Assembly: GCF_052857255.1 (NCBI RefSeq)
Contig: NC_135498.1
Span: forward strand, 118,086,281 to 118,150,280
DNA length: 64,000 nt
DNA from: Amblyomma americanum
Taxonomy: Eukaryota; Arthropoda; Arachnida; Ixodida; Ixodidae
Reading direction: 5' to 3'
A program made the translations under genes and the position numbers. The notes beneath the pieces were generated by a model. It was given only the letters and a program-made list of their open reading frames with translations, made no database searches and had not been told where the DNA came from. Below, one piece after another: positions 55,362 through 64,000 of the stretch (position 1 is the stretch's first letter; the number at the start of each line of letters is the position of its first letter).

Positions 55362-56005
55362 AAGCAAGGTCTCCAAGGCTTCTCTACTTACTGTACTTTG
55401 TCCCACCAATGGTGAGATTGAGCACGCCCAAATTATGTGGTCGAGGGTCCCTCTCGCCCCACAGTGTTTGCACTGATCGTTATCCCTAAGCTATGGTTGC
55501 ACGTAAAACGCCTAGACCATCCAAGGCCGCAACATAAGAGCCTGCGGAGGAAGGTTCGATACCGCTCACTTGAGTAGGAACGGATGCCAAGGTTAAAATT
55601 AGCGACAGCAAAACCAAAGTCTAAAATTTTGGAAAAAAGACGATCTCACTGGAAGCGGCCAAAATCCTCACCCATGAACCGCTGAATAGGAAAATTCAGT
55701 TAATTTTGACGCCCGCGCAAGCTGCCGTCACTGGTAACGAGGCGGCTCACGAACTATGGCTACCTAACTTCCGGGAAGCCATCGCCTCCCCCCTCCCCGC
55801 CCAATGGGCATACGACGAGCGCCAGAAAAACTGCGGGGAAACAATCGACCATTATAAATTGGGACGTAGACTGGTACCCCCGCCACATATTGGCCTAAAT
55901 AATAGAGAAGCTGTCGCGTGGAGGCGGCTCCAATATATTTCCTGCCAACGCATATGTAGTTCCAGCCTAGGACGCTGGAGAGAGCGGGAAGGCGTCGAAT
56001 GAGAC
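55362..56005. mobile_element. LINE with 5' inversion, second copy
   Basis: Minus-strand part 55362-55600: CKHCGARGTLDHIIWAC zinc finger, SREALETLL. Plus-strand part 55620-56005: LEAAKILTHEPLNRKIQLI, TPAQAAVTGNEAAHE, YDERQKNCGETIDHYKLGRRL, PPPHIGLNNREAVAWRRLQ. Better preserved than its partner at 2350-3010 and with the same inversion point. Confidence 0.68.
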
Positions 56006-56422
56006 GGATGCCTTCCAAATGCCCTCCAGTGTCTCCAGCATTTAGGATTCCCGAACAATTGTGCACTTAACATCTTAACCACATATCAGCGACCGAAGCA
56101 GCAACAACGCGCTAAAGGCTCTCCCCTAACCGCACTTTGGGTCAGCAAAGTGGCCCCCTGAATTTTTATGCTCATCCACTGTCCTAGTGTGAATGTGCAT
56201 GTATCGCGTTGCTGTTTGAATTGCACATGTGTAAACAAACTTTTGTAGTGAAACACCACCAGGATAGCCAGCGGTGCATTTTAGTTCAGTGTCACTAGTG
56301 TACTCAGCATTCGCCACTAGTTGCACCGAGCCACAAGTGTTCCCCCGCAGTGTCGCGCGGCGCCTTTCCTCAAAATCCAGTTTTCAGACCTCTTTCTTCC
56401 TTCCTTTGTTCCCTTTCTCCTA
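56006..56422 (+). repeat. Dispersed composite repeat, left part, second copy
   Basis: Parallels 3011-3382, including CATTCGCCACTAGTTGCACCG and GGCGCCTTTCCTC just before the SINE; has a small extra segment near 56215-56250. Confidence 0.6.
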
Positions 56423-56650
56423 GCCGCCGCGGTGGCTGAGTGGTTATGGCGCTCGGCTGCTGGCGCGCAAGATGCGGGTTCGATCTCGGCCGCGGCGTTC
56501 GAATTTCGATACAGGCGAAATTCTAGAGGCCCGTGTGCTGTACGATGTCAGTGCACGTTAAAGAACCCCAAGTGGTCTAAATTTTCAGAGCCCTTCACTA
56601 CGGCGTCTCTCATAGCATGAGTCGCTTTGGGACGTTAAACCCCCATAAAC
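56423..56650 (+). mobile_element. SINE type B, second copy of the duplicated block
   Basis: GCCGCCGCGGTGGCTGAGTGG head, GGGTTCGATCTCGG B box, GCGAAATTCTAGAGGCCCGTG, CTTCACTACGGCGTCTC, GAGTCGCTTTGGGACGTTAAAC. Cleaner than the copy at 3383. Confidence 0.85.
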
Positions 56651-57009
56651 TAAACTAAACCTTTCCCTCTCTCCTATCCCTTACTTTTCGGCGCGTTTCG
56701 ACTTACTACCGAGATATTTGAGACTGTTACTGCTCCATTTCCTTTCCTCAGTGACCAAACAAAACAAGTGAGCCGCCGGCGTTCATTGGCGTTGACAGCG
56801 TTCTAGGGGCCGTTCGTTTTCATCAATGGAACGGCGCACAACTGGCTCCCTCTGGTCGCTTCATTGTTGGAGGGAAATGGCTCCCTGGGTCAATGAAGAC
56901 CTCCACCTCGCTTTCATGTAGATACGTGGGGTTGGTGTTCAACTGCAGAAACCTGCTTTTATTGCGTTCCGCACACTGGATAGACCATACCTATTGTTTT
57001 GGATTGCAT
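56651..57009 (+). repeat. Dispersed composite repeat, right part, second copy
   Basis: Matches 3601-3984 (GGCGTTGACAGCGTTCTAGG, GGCTCCCTCTGGTCGCTTC, GCGTTCCGCACACTGGATAG). Confidence 0.6.
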
Positions 57010-57372
57010 ATCCTGAGTCTGGCTTAAGGAAGTGCCACTCTCCATCGACTGGTGACCACCGAGGTCACCTTAATTCTTCACTCCAACAAAGCAGTAAGCC
57101 ACGATAGTTGGTACATTTTTTGCGTGGAAACAGCGCAGCAGAAGGCCATCGACTCGGACACCCTCCGTCCCATCTCCTGTGCGCGCAAACTCATGAAGAC
57201 GATGGTACCCGACAGGTCGCCCGAGTTTATGCAATCCCAACTCCTTTTTGCAGACACCACGTTCGGGTTTCCCCGCACAGATCTGCACAGGATGTCCTGC
57301 TACAACTCATTGGGGCTGTCCTCGGCCCCGTGAAATGCCCCCTCAATGACAAGGTCCTACTCGCCTTGGATT
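57010..57372 (+). pseudogene. LINE RT fragment, uninterrupted paralogue
   Basis: DTLRPISCARKLMKTMVPDR, then LLFADTTFGFPRTDLH and, in the next frame, QDVLLQLIGAVLGPVK-like codons and NDKVLLALDLKG. It crosses the point where Gypsy element 1 sits in the other copy (between 57288 and 57300 here), so it shows the empty target. It ends abruptly at GATTTAAAGGGA, where another repeat starts. Confidence 0.75.
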
Positions 57373-58640
57373 TAAAGGGACACTGAGGAGAACGCTATCA
57401 ATTATTTTTGTTAGCAAAATCTGTTAGTTCGGCAATTCATGGCGTTGTGGCCGCTTCTCCGGGAGCGAAAGATGCATTTATTTCAAAGAAATTTGGGTTC
57501 GAAGTTGAAAAAGTTTTTCCCGCCGCTCCGATTCAAACTAGAGAACTCTTATGACGTGATGGAGAACGCTTATGACGTCACGGGACGGAGTGACGTAAAA
57601 CGTGACGTAAACGGAGACTCCGTGATTTCTGGCCGCAAGCGGTGCGGTCTAGCAGCTGTCGAAATGAAAGCTACTGCCGCCGCACATTGAGGGCATCTAT
57701 CGGGGGTCGCTACCGTCGCTTCGTTAACGTTTGCACAAGCGTCTTGCCAGCGTTACGACGGATCCTGTTTCCGAACCCGACGACGAAGTTCTCGCAAAAA
57801 CTCCGGCCTGCATTTCAGCGACCTCAGAGAGCGTGCGATGCTTTTGAGGGAGCAGGTTAGGTTAGGCGCCGGCAGGTCGTTTTCCCCTTCCGCCGTGAGC
57901 AGCCGTTGCAAACTAAATATCATAAACCCGGTGCGGGGAGTCGCGAGGGGCCGGGTCAAGTTCGGCGCCTTGCGCCCATCGGAGGCCGGCCGGGGCTTTG
58001 GGGCCAACGGATTGTGATTCCTTGAACGGCGCGGTTGCACGGTGCAGCAGGCGGCGTCGAGGTATCTCACGGTTGCAAGGGCCAAGTTATTTATTTATTT
58101 GCCACAAAAAAACTGATGGGTGCTCAAGGGCGGCCGCGTTTAAAGTTTGCGGCTTGAAACTAAAGCCGACACACGACGCTTCAACGGCTTCCGCTTGATC
58201 CAAACGGGTCCACTGGATCGGGCTCTCTGCGCTCTTGCATGTACCTTCAGATGTGTACTGTGAATGTATTAAATTAGCCGAGAGCTCGAAAAGAACAGCT
58301 CCGCCCAACTGCCAAAGCTATTGAATTACGACACAACGCGCACCTCGCCGCGGAGCCGCTAGCGGTGCGGTCTAGCAGCTGTCGAAATGAAAGCTACTGC
58401 CGCCGCACGTTGAAGGCATCTATCGGGGGTCGCTACAGTCGCTTCGTTTACGTTTGCATAAGCGTCTTGCCAGCGTTACGACGGATCCTGTTTCCGAACC
58501 CGACGACGAAGTTCTCGCAAAAACTCCGGCCTGCATTTCAGCGACCTCAGAGAGCGTGCGATGCTTTTGAGGGAGCACGGTTAGCTTAGGCGCCGCCGGG
58601 TCATTTCCCCCTTCCGCCGTGAGCAGCGCTAACTAACGTA
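57373..58640. repeat. Element of unknown class with 271-bp direct repeats
   Basis: 57633-57903 and 58356-58626 are about 95 percent alike (GCGGTGCGGTCTAGCAGCTG... to CCTTCCGCCGTGAGCAGC), spaced by 452 bp that hold no long frame. The left flank (57373-57630) starts TTTAAAGGGACACTGAGGAG inside a LINE and has several TGACGT motifs. It could be a tiny LTR element, a tandem duplication or part of a larger DNA transposon. Confidence 0.6.
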
Positions 58641-58683
58641 TTCGGTGGCGGCATCTATGAGAGCCACTGAAACCCCCCGCCCA

Positions 58684-58779
58684 CTCACTGAATAAAAATA
58701 AAATCCTGTGACGAGGCTGTGACGAACCACGGTCTTCGGCGTTTCAGGCGGAGGCGCTACCACTCCGCCACGACGGCTC
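58684..58779 (-). mobile_element. tRNA-like SINE head of another type
   Basis: Minus strand: GAGCCGTCGTGGCGGAGTGG (A box) ... GAAGACCGTGGTTCGTCAC (weak B box) followed by an A/T-rich end, ATTTTATTTTTATTCAGTG. It differs from types A and B in both boxes, so it is a separate tRNA-derived family or a decayed tRNA-like sequence. Confidence 0.45.
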
Positions 58780-59218
58780 AATTTGTAACTGCCCATAAAG
58801 GCGCATCTAGTGAATGCACTCTTCCGATGCAGAAATCACCGCCCTTTCGCTACATATCTGCTGGCCTAACAGAGCTAGGCCATCCGCACTTTTTCTTAAC
58901 TGCCTTGTACCTTGTCTCCCATCCCTAATAAACGATTTCCGTTAAGTAGTTTGAAGTTGACTGACACAGCCGGGAACGTTTCGCCGGGCGAGCGTGCGTA
59001 GACACAAACACGAACTGCCTTGTACGATCACCGACCATTGTGCCATCATAGTTTTTCATCGACCGTGGCGATCATCTGACCAGCCTTAACAGGCTGCTTC
59101 AAAGATTAACCAGCACTTGAAGCGGCACTTGGAGTTTCTCTGCTGTTCGGCGCTTGTATATCGAGGCGCGTCAAAAACAAAACCACGGGCCACGCAAAGC
59201 TCATAGATGCCAAGCGGC

Positions 59219-59404
<186 letters not shown>

Positions 59405-59705
59405 ATTCGTTTTGGGGGAAAGGAAATAGCGCATTATCTGTCTCATATATCGTTGGAAACCTGAACCGCGCCGTAAGGGAAGGGATCAAGGAGGGAGTGA
59501 AAGCAGAAAGGAAGGAAGAGGTGCCGTAGTGGAGGGCTCCGAAATAATTTCGACCACATGGGAATCTTTAACCTGCACGGACATCGCACAGCACACGGGC
59601 GCCTTAGCGTATTTCTTCCATAAAAACGCAGCCGCCGCAGTCGGGTTCGAACCCGGGCACTCCGGATCAGTAGTCGAGCGCCCTAACCACTGAGCCACCG
59701 CGGCG
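59405..59705 (-). mobile_element. Ruka-like SINE, full length, with expanded tail
   Basis: Complete type A SINE in reverse: GGGGGAAAGGAAATAGCGC, CCTGAACCGCGCCGTAAGGG, GGGCTCC, GGGTTCGAACCCGGG, GAGCCACCGCGGCG. Head end at 59705 touches compound unit B. Confidence 0.93.
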
Positions 59706-62057
59706 AAATGCGAGTTTGAATTTCCCAGTCGCGCCGATGCCGGGCTTTTCTCCGAACGGCACCACTAACGCTTTTGCTTTAAGGGGTAATGTTGTTAGTC
59801 AGCGCCTTGATGTCTTCTAAAATCAAAGAGAATTGATATCGGTCATGTTTCATGAAAGTTGACAGGCGTAAATGTATTTCATTTATTTTCTTAATGCTGC
59901 TTACTAGCGGTAACAACTTGCTCTTCTTGCAATCCACATTGTGAGATAACTTATGCTGACGCTAAAAACCGAGTTAGACGGCTGTGCCTCTCGCTTTCCG
60001 TAGACACCTCAATGGCACCGTGAAGGGGGTAAAGTGGAAAAGAACTGCATGTAAGTACACTCCGTCTCCGTGTACACCGAACAAAGATCAGTGGACGCGA
60101 TCTTGCTCGACGTTTCCTTCGCCTACAAACCATAGTTAAGGAGGCAACTCCGTGGAACCCTCACCTCGTAAATTGCAGGGAGGCCGTGACAACGCTCGAC
60201 ACAATGTCGCATGACGTCACCAGTGAGGACCACCTCGACGTCGCCGCCTACCTGCACTCCACTCTAAGCACGAGTACGCCTATCTGAGAGTAAGAAAGGG
60301 AGTATGCTTCCTAGGAAACTAGGCGTTGGTAAAAACCTGATGTTTGCGTTAAGAGACTAGGAGGGCAATGCCATTAACTATGTGGATGACATCGTTAATG
60401 TCGCTGAAGAGTTCTACACAAATCTATACAGTAGTCAATGTAATCAGAATGTTCAAGGTAAAGACAGCAGCGCACACCATTGCGGCATCTTTCCAGTAAA
60501 GAAAAATGAAGTAAAGAAAGCATTAGCAACAGTGCTCAGGGGGAAATAAGCTGGCTAGGATCAGGTAACAGCGGATCTGTTACCTGATCCTGTTACCTGA
60601 GCCCCCTGTATACGCAATGCCTTAAGATCTCGACCATACACAAGCTCTGAAGAATGCAAATATCATCCTAATTCATAAGGAATGAGACGCCAAGGACTTG
60701 AAAAAATTACAGATCGACCAGCTTATTGTCCGTTGCCTACAAGGTATTTGCAAAGGTAATCACTAATAGAGTCAGGAAAAACCTTAGCCTTTAATCAACC
60801 ATAAGATCAGACGGGCTTTCATAAAGGACATTCAACAAGAGATCATATTCGCAGTATAAATAAGGGGATAGGGAAATGCACAGAATATAACCAACCCCTA
60901 TATATATATCCTTCACTGACTACGAGAAAACGCCTGACAAAGTGGAAACCTCAGCAGTCCTAAAGGCATTGCGTAATCAGGGTGTATAAAAGCCTTATGT
61001 CAAAATCCTGGAAGATATATAAAGGAACTGCACAGCTACCATAGTCCTCCATAAAGTCAGCTATTAAATTCGAAAAAGGAAGGACGTCAAAGAAGGAGAC
61101 ACGATGTCACCCTGGTTACGGTTGGTATTCCGATGCCTGAATAGGAAAAAGTGGTGGATAAGTGTTCATGGAGAATACCTAAATAATCTGCGATTCGCTG
61201 ACATTGGCTTGATGAGTCACTCAGCAGATTAACGGCAAACCATGATCAATGAGTTACACAGAGATGAACGGTGAGTATAAACATTAACATGCAGAAAACC
61301 TAAGTCATGTTCAACAGTCTAGCAAGCGAACCGCAGTTCACAATTGGCAGCGAGGATGAGGAAGTGGTAAAGGGATACATCTAATAATTGCAGGTAGTGG
61401 CAGCTGATCCGGATCATGAAAGGGAAATAACTAGAAGGGTAAGAATGGGGTGCAGCGCATATGGCAGGTTCTCTCAGATCATGAATAGCAGGTTACTTAT
61501 ATCTCTCAAGAGGAAAGTGTAAACAGCTGCATCTTACCGGTACTCTCCTACGGGGCAGAAACGTGGAGGCTAATAAAAATAGTTCAGCTTTAGTTAAGGT
61601 CGACGCAGCGAGCCATGGAAAGAAAAAGGATAGGCGTAATGTAAAGAGACCGGAAGCCGGTAGAGTGGGTGAGGGAACAAACGCGGGTTAATGACATCCT
61701 AGTCGAAATCAGGAGGAAGAAGTGTGCAGGGCATTTAATGCGAAGGGAAGATAACCGCTGGTCCATAAGGGTAATGAAGTGGATTCGAAGGGAAGGCAAG
61801 CGCTGCAGAGGGAGGGAGAAAGTTAGGTGGCAGGATGAGATTATGAGGCTCTCAGGCATAGGGTGGGCACAGCTGGGAAAGGATACGGTTAATTGAAGAG
61901 GCATGGGAGAGGCCTTTGCCCTGCAGTGGGTTAATCCAGGATGATGACGGAGCTGCTCTCTAGAAAAGTCTCTTTTATTTAAGAAGTGTGCCAGAGGACA
62001 CCCGACTTCAATTCATCACCGTTATGTTTATATCATGCAGCCTGCAGAAGACGAATG
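59706..62057 (+). mobile_element. Compound unit B: RTE LINE inside a Gypsy fragment
   Basis: Second copy of 28155-30520: left non-coding part (TTTGAATTTCCCAGTCGCGCCGATGCCGGG), Gypsy integrase fragment near 60050-60290 (RSVDAILLDVSFAYK, EDHLDVAAYLHSTL), RTE LINE, and the right piece GAGGACACCCGACTTCAATTCA..ACCGTTATGTTTATATC ending at about 62057, where a LINE tail follows. Confidence 0.75.
60290..61945 (+). pseudogene. RTE-type LINE reverse transcriptase, copy B
   Basis: Same 5' truncation as copy A (CTGAGAGTAAGAAAGGGAGT). Legible: VNVAEEFYTNLYSSQ-like start, DYEKTPDKVETSAVLKALRNQGV, LRFADIGLMSHSAD (one codon of the catalytic FADD missing), VNDILVEIRRKKCAGHLMRR and WIRREGKRCRGREKVRWQDEIMRLSGIGWAQLGKD. 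The last part, 61669-61896, is the best preserved and represents the conserved RTE C-terminus. GAGGCCTTTGCCCTGCAGTGGG closes it. A short local inverted repeat around TAACAGCGGATCTGTTACC (about 60565-60600) is absent from copy A. Confidence 0.78.
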
Positions 62058-62431
62058 CGATGAAGCTGTGGTAGTGGTAGTGGATTTTATTAAAATAATA
62101 GCAAAAAGGAAGGAAAAGGTTTTTGCTAGCCGCGACATCTGCCATCGATACCGAAGCACCTGAGCTGGGGCATCGGAATTAAAGGATAGCAGGCAGAATG
62201 GTGAAATTAAATGAAAGAGGTGAGGGGACAGGAAGAAAGGATAGGGGGTGAAATAATATATACAAACTATTTATACAATAAGAATTGTGTCCAGGATGTG
62301 CGCGGATTAGTTCATTTTAGAGGAATTAAAACACACGCGCTCAGCATTGTGTTCGCTACAACTGTTGTGGGGCGTCCAGTTTATAAATCGTTGAAGGTAG
62401 AAGTCGCGGAGCGTTCGGTCACTGCTTGTAA

Positions 62432-63337
62432 CTACCTGACGGAAAACAGACGGGACGTCAAGCCCGTGTGTTCGAGGAATGCACAGAGGCTCGCCAAAGT
62501 TCGCTCACGAGTGTGCGCACTGCCTTGCGGCCACAATAGCGTCTTGATGGAATCTGGTAGTATGCCCTGCACCATATAGGCCGCAAGCATATCGCGACGA
62601 GCATCGGCGAAAGCGGCACAGTGAAGGAGCAGGTGTTCTAGTGTTTTCACTGCACTGCATCCGTCGCACACATCACTCCTCGCGATTCCGTTAGGCTCCC
62701 GTCGTTCCCCGGGCCACACGCAGCCAATGCGCGCGCGGAGGATCATTACACGTTGCGACCGTGTAAGTGCGCGACAGGCGGTCATACTGTCGATGCGCTC
62801 ACCTCCTGCGATGCGTCGGTCGGGGTGCTGCTTTCGGAGATGGTCGTGGATGACCACACGCACGTCTTCCAGCGCAAGGGGCAGATCGCGGGCAGTTAGT
62901 TGGGGTGCAGTGGTCGCGAGGTCGTCAGCTTCTTCGTTGCCGGTGATGCCGCAGTGACCGGGCACCCACTGTGCACGCACGGCACATCCTCTCTGCGCGA
63001 GGCGCTCGATGCGGGAGCGAATTTCCCGCACTAGTGGGGTACCGCGGCCGTTAGATAGCAGGCGGCTGAGAGCGGCGCGGGAGTCGCACAGCAGAGCACT
63101 CCTGGGCGGCGGAGTGTCGAGGGTGAGCAGCAGGTCAAGCCCCAGCCGGATCGCCATCAGCTCAGCCGTGGTGGAGGATCCCAGGAAGGTTGCGTGTTGC
63201 TGGCTGCGCAGTCGCAGGGCGGTAATGGTGGCCGCCGCAGCAAGGGAGCAGCTGTCGGGTGCCACTGAGCCGTCCATGTACACGACGAGATGGTGCTGGA
63301 GCTCCTTGTGTATGACGGCTCTGGCCAGCTCCTGCAC
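62432..63337 (-). CDS. LINE RNase H and C-terminal zinc finger
   Basis: 301 uninterrupted codons. RNase H residues: D in VVYMDGSVAPD (about residue 20), E in STTAELMAIRLGLDLLL, D in LLCDSRAAL, and WVPGHCGITGNEEADDLA at about 126-143, so all four catalytic acids are present. The C-terminus has CDGCSAVKTLEHLLLHC, a CCHC-type finger common in these LINEs, and ends LTSRLFSVR. RNase H would remove the RNA template during reverse transcription. RT lies upstream in a shifted frame, so this is a retained part of a broken pol gene. It is the best-preserved LINE domain in the window. Confidence 0.85.
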   Translation of the reverse strand: MQELARAVIHKELQHHLVVYMDGSVAPDSCSLAAAATITALRLRSQQHATFLGSSTTAELMAIRLGLDLLLTLDTPPPRSALLCDSRAALSRLLSNGRGTPLVREIRSRIERLAQRGCAVRAQWVPGHCGITGNEEADDLATTAPQLTARDLPLALEDVRVVIHDHLRKQHPDRRIAGGERIDSMTACRALTRSQRVMILRARIGCVWPGERREPNGIARSDVCDGCSAVKTLEHLLLHCAAFADARRDMLAAYMVQGILPDSIKTLLWPQGSAHTRERTLASLCAFLEHTGLTSRLFSVR

Positions 63338-63610
63338 AGCACAGAGGGGTGTGCTCGCTTTCCCGAAATGACGACGATCTCTCGCTGTCCCTCCGAGGCA
63401 GCAGACCAGGGCGCGCAGGAGCCGTAGGTGGGTGGGCCTTGTGTCAATTGCTCATACTCGAGCAGCACCACGCCCAGTCGTGAGCGCGGGTGCGAGCGCA
63501 TACGCTGCAGCAGCGAGGTGCCGTCCCGTTCGCGGTGAATCCGGTCGATGTGATTCAGTGCCCAGCGCGCTCCTTGGAGCTCAAGTGGAGACGCTCCTGC
63601 CTCGGCCAAC
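63338..63610 (-). pseudogene. LINE RT C-terminal region
   Basis: Minus strand reads TLAEAGASPLELQGARWALN, HIDRIHRERDGTSLLQRMRSHPRSRLGV, then EYEQLTQGPPTYG, the segment between RT and RNase H in this family. It is joined to the RNase H frame by a shift near 63340-63370. Confidence 0.7.
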
Positions 63611-63675
63611 GTGCAGGAGCGTGGCCACTTGAGCTCCAAGCATCGCGCAGGGCACTGAATCAGATCAACCGGGTT
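63540..63675. repeat. Large inverted repeat (palindrome)
   Basis: Arms of about 60 bp (63541-63600 and 63611-63673) around a 10-base centre: GATTCAGTGCCCAGCGCGCT, CCTTGGAGCTCAAGTGG and ACGCTCCTGC are repeated in reverse. Each arm encodes the PLELQ..R.ALN segment on its own outward strand. Confidence 0.88.
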
Positions 63676-64000
63676 CTGTATCAAAACGCTGCCTTCGCGT
63701 CTCTGCATTTTTGTTTTAATTTGTGCTATAATCAGGGAGGCGCCGCACCATTTTTGCCACAGCGGCGGAAGTGGAGGCTGCTGGGCCTCTATTGGAACCC
63801 GGTGGGTCGGCAGCTGCCGCCCAGAGTGATTCGAGCAGCCAGGGCACTCTTGTGTACTCGGTGCCAAGCGCAGACTGCGTAGACAAGCCGCATCGTCCTC
63901 ATCGAGCACGTCAACGGTGTACTCATCAAGAACGCCAACGATCATCACGGCGCGAAGTTCTTCGGCGCATACAGCCTTTTTTGTGCCGTTGAACCCAACG

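Larger units (their letters stand above)
62062..64000 (-). mobile_element. RNase H LINE with palindromic 5' junction
   Basis: Minus-strand LINE with 3' end at 62062: AATAAAATCCACTACCACTACCAC, a tail of TACCAC units. Coding part 62432-63610; beyond it an inverted repeat turns into plus-strand sequence that runs to the window end. It inserted into the right end of compound unit B. Confidence 0.8.

Overview
The window looks like repeat-dominated intergenic DNA from an ixodid (hard) tick nuclear genome. The basis is at least a dozen copies or fragments of a tRNA-derived SINE matching the tick 'Ruka' type (pol III A and B boxes, CTCCACTACGGCACCTC body, ATT-rich tail). It also carries decayed non-LTR and Ty3/Gypsy retroelements in the nested pattern usual for ticks. 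I see no rRNA, no genuine tRNA gene, no CRISPR array and no bacterial operon. All family calls were made by reading translations and repeats by eye; no database was searched.

Region by region. 1-1935: 3' part of an RNase H-bearing LINE. 2035-4243: a SINE, a 5'-inverted LINE and a composite repeat. This block is paralogous to 55281-57290. 4244-9693 (-): complete-length but dead Gypsy element with 151-bp LTRs, sitting inside a LINE copy that resumes at 9694 and is itself split by a SINE (about 9840-10122). 11059-16340: scattered LINE, RTE and SINE pieces, and a possible P2X7-like exon cut by a LINE. 18110-19712: a 5'-truncated SINE with perfect target-site duplications, then a tandem array of an 89-bp unit derived from the SINE tail. 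20880-25287: CR1-like LINE whose ORF1 carries a 2A-type motif; its ORF2 is split by a SINE.

28155-30740 and 59706-62057: two copies of one compound unit, in which an RTE LINE sits inside a Gypsy integrase/3'-end fragment. 30950-31960 (-): RNase H LINE. 33419-35170 (-): a third Gypsy family (SCAN-like gag plus protease region) split by a SINE. 36473-37501: two SINEs in opposite orientation. 37949-38821: putative non-autonomous DNA transposon built from GTAGTA/TACTAC motifs. 39875-45632 (-): a younger Gypsy element with 150-bp LTRs and most domains preserved. 45633-55280: the least repetitive part, where no host gene could be secured. 57373-59705: direct repeats, a second kind of tRNA-like SINE, and a SINE whose tail has expanded into a 186-bp AAT microsatellite. 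62062-64000 (-): RNase H LINE with a palindromic junction.

How the parts relate: LINE machinery explains the SINEs (A-rich or ATT tails, 11-13-bp target duplications, 5' truncation). Insertions inside insertions give a relative order of events. Paralogous blocks at the two ends of the window show that compound repeats were copied as units. No element appears able to move on its own as sequenced. The most interesting single signal is the 2A-like motif behind a short hydrophobic leader in the CR1-like ORF1, followed by the SINE-derived 89-bp array and the compound duplications.
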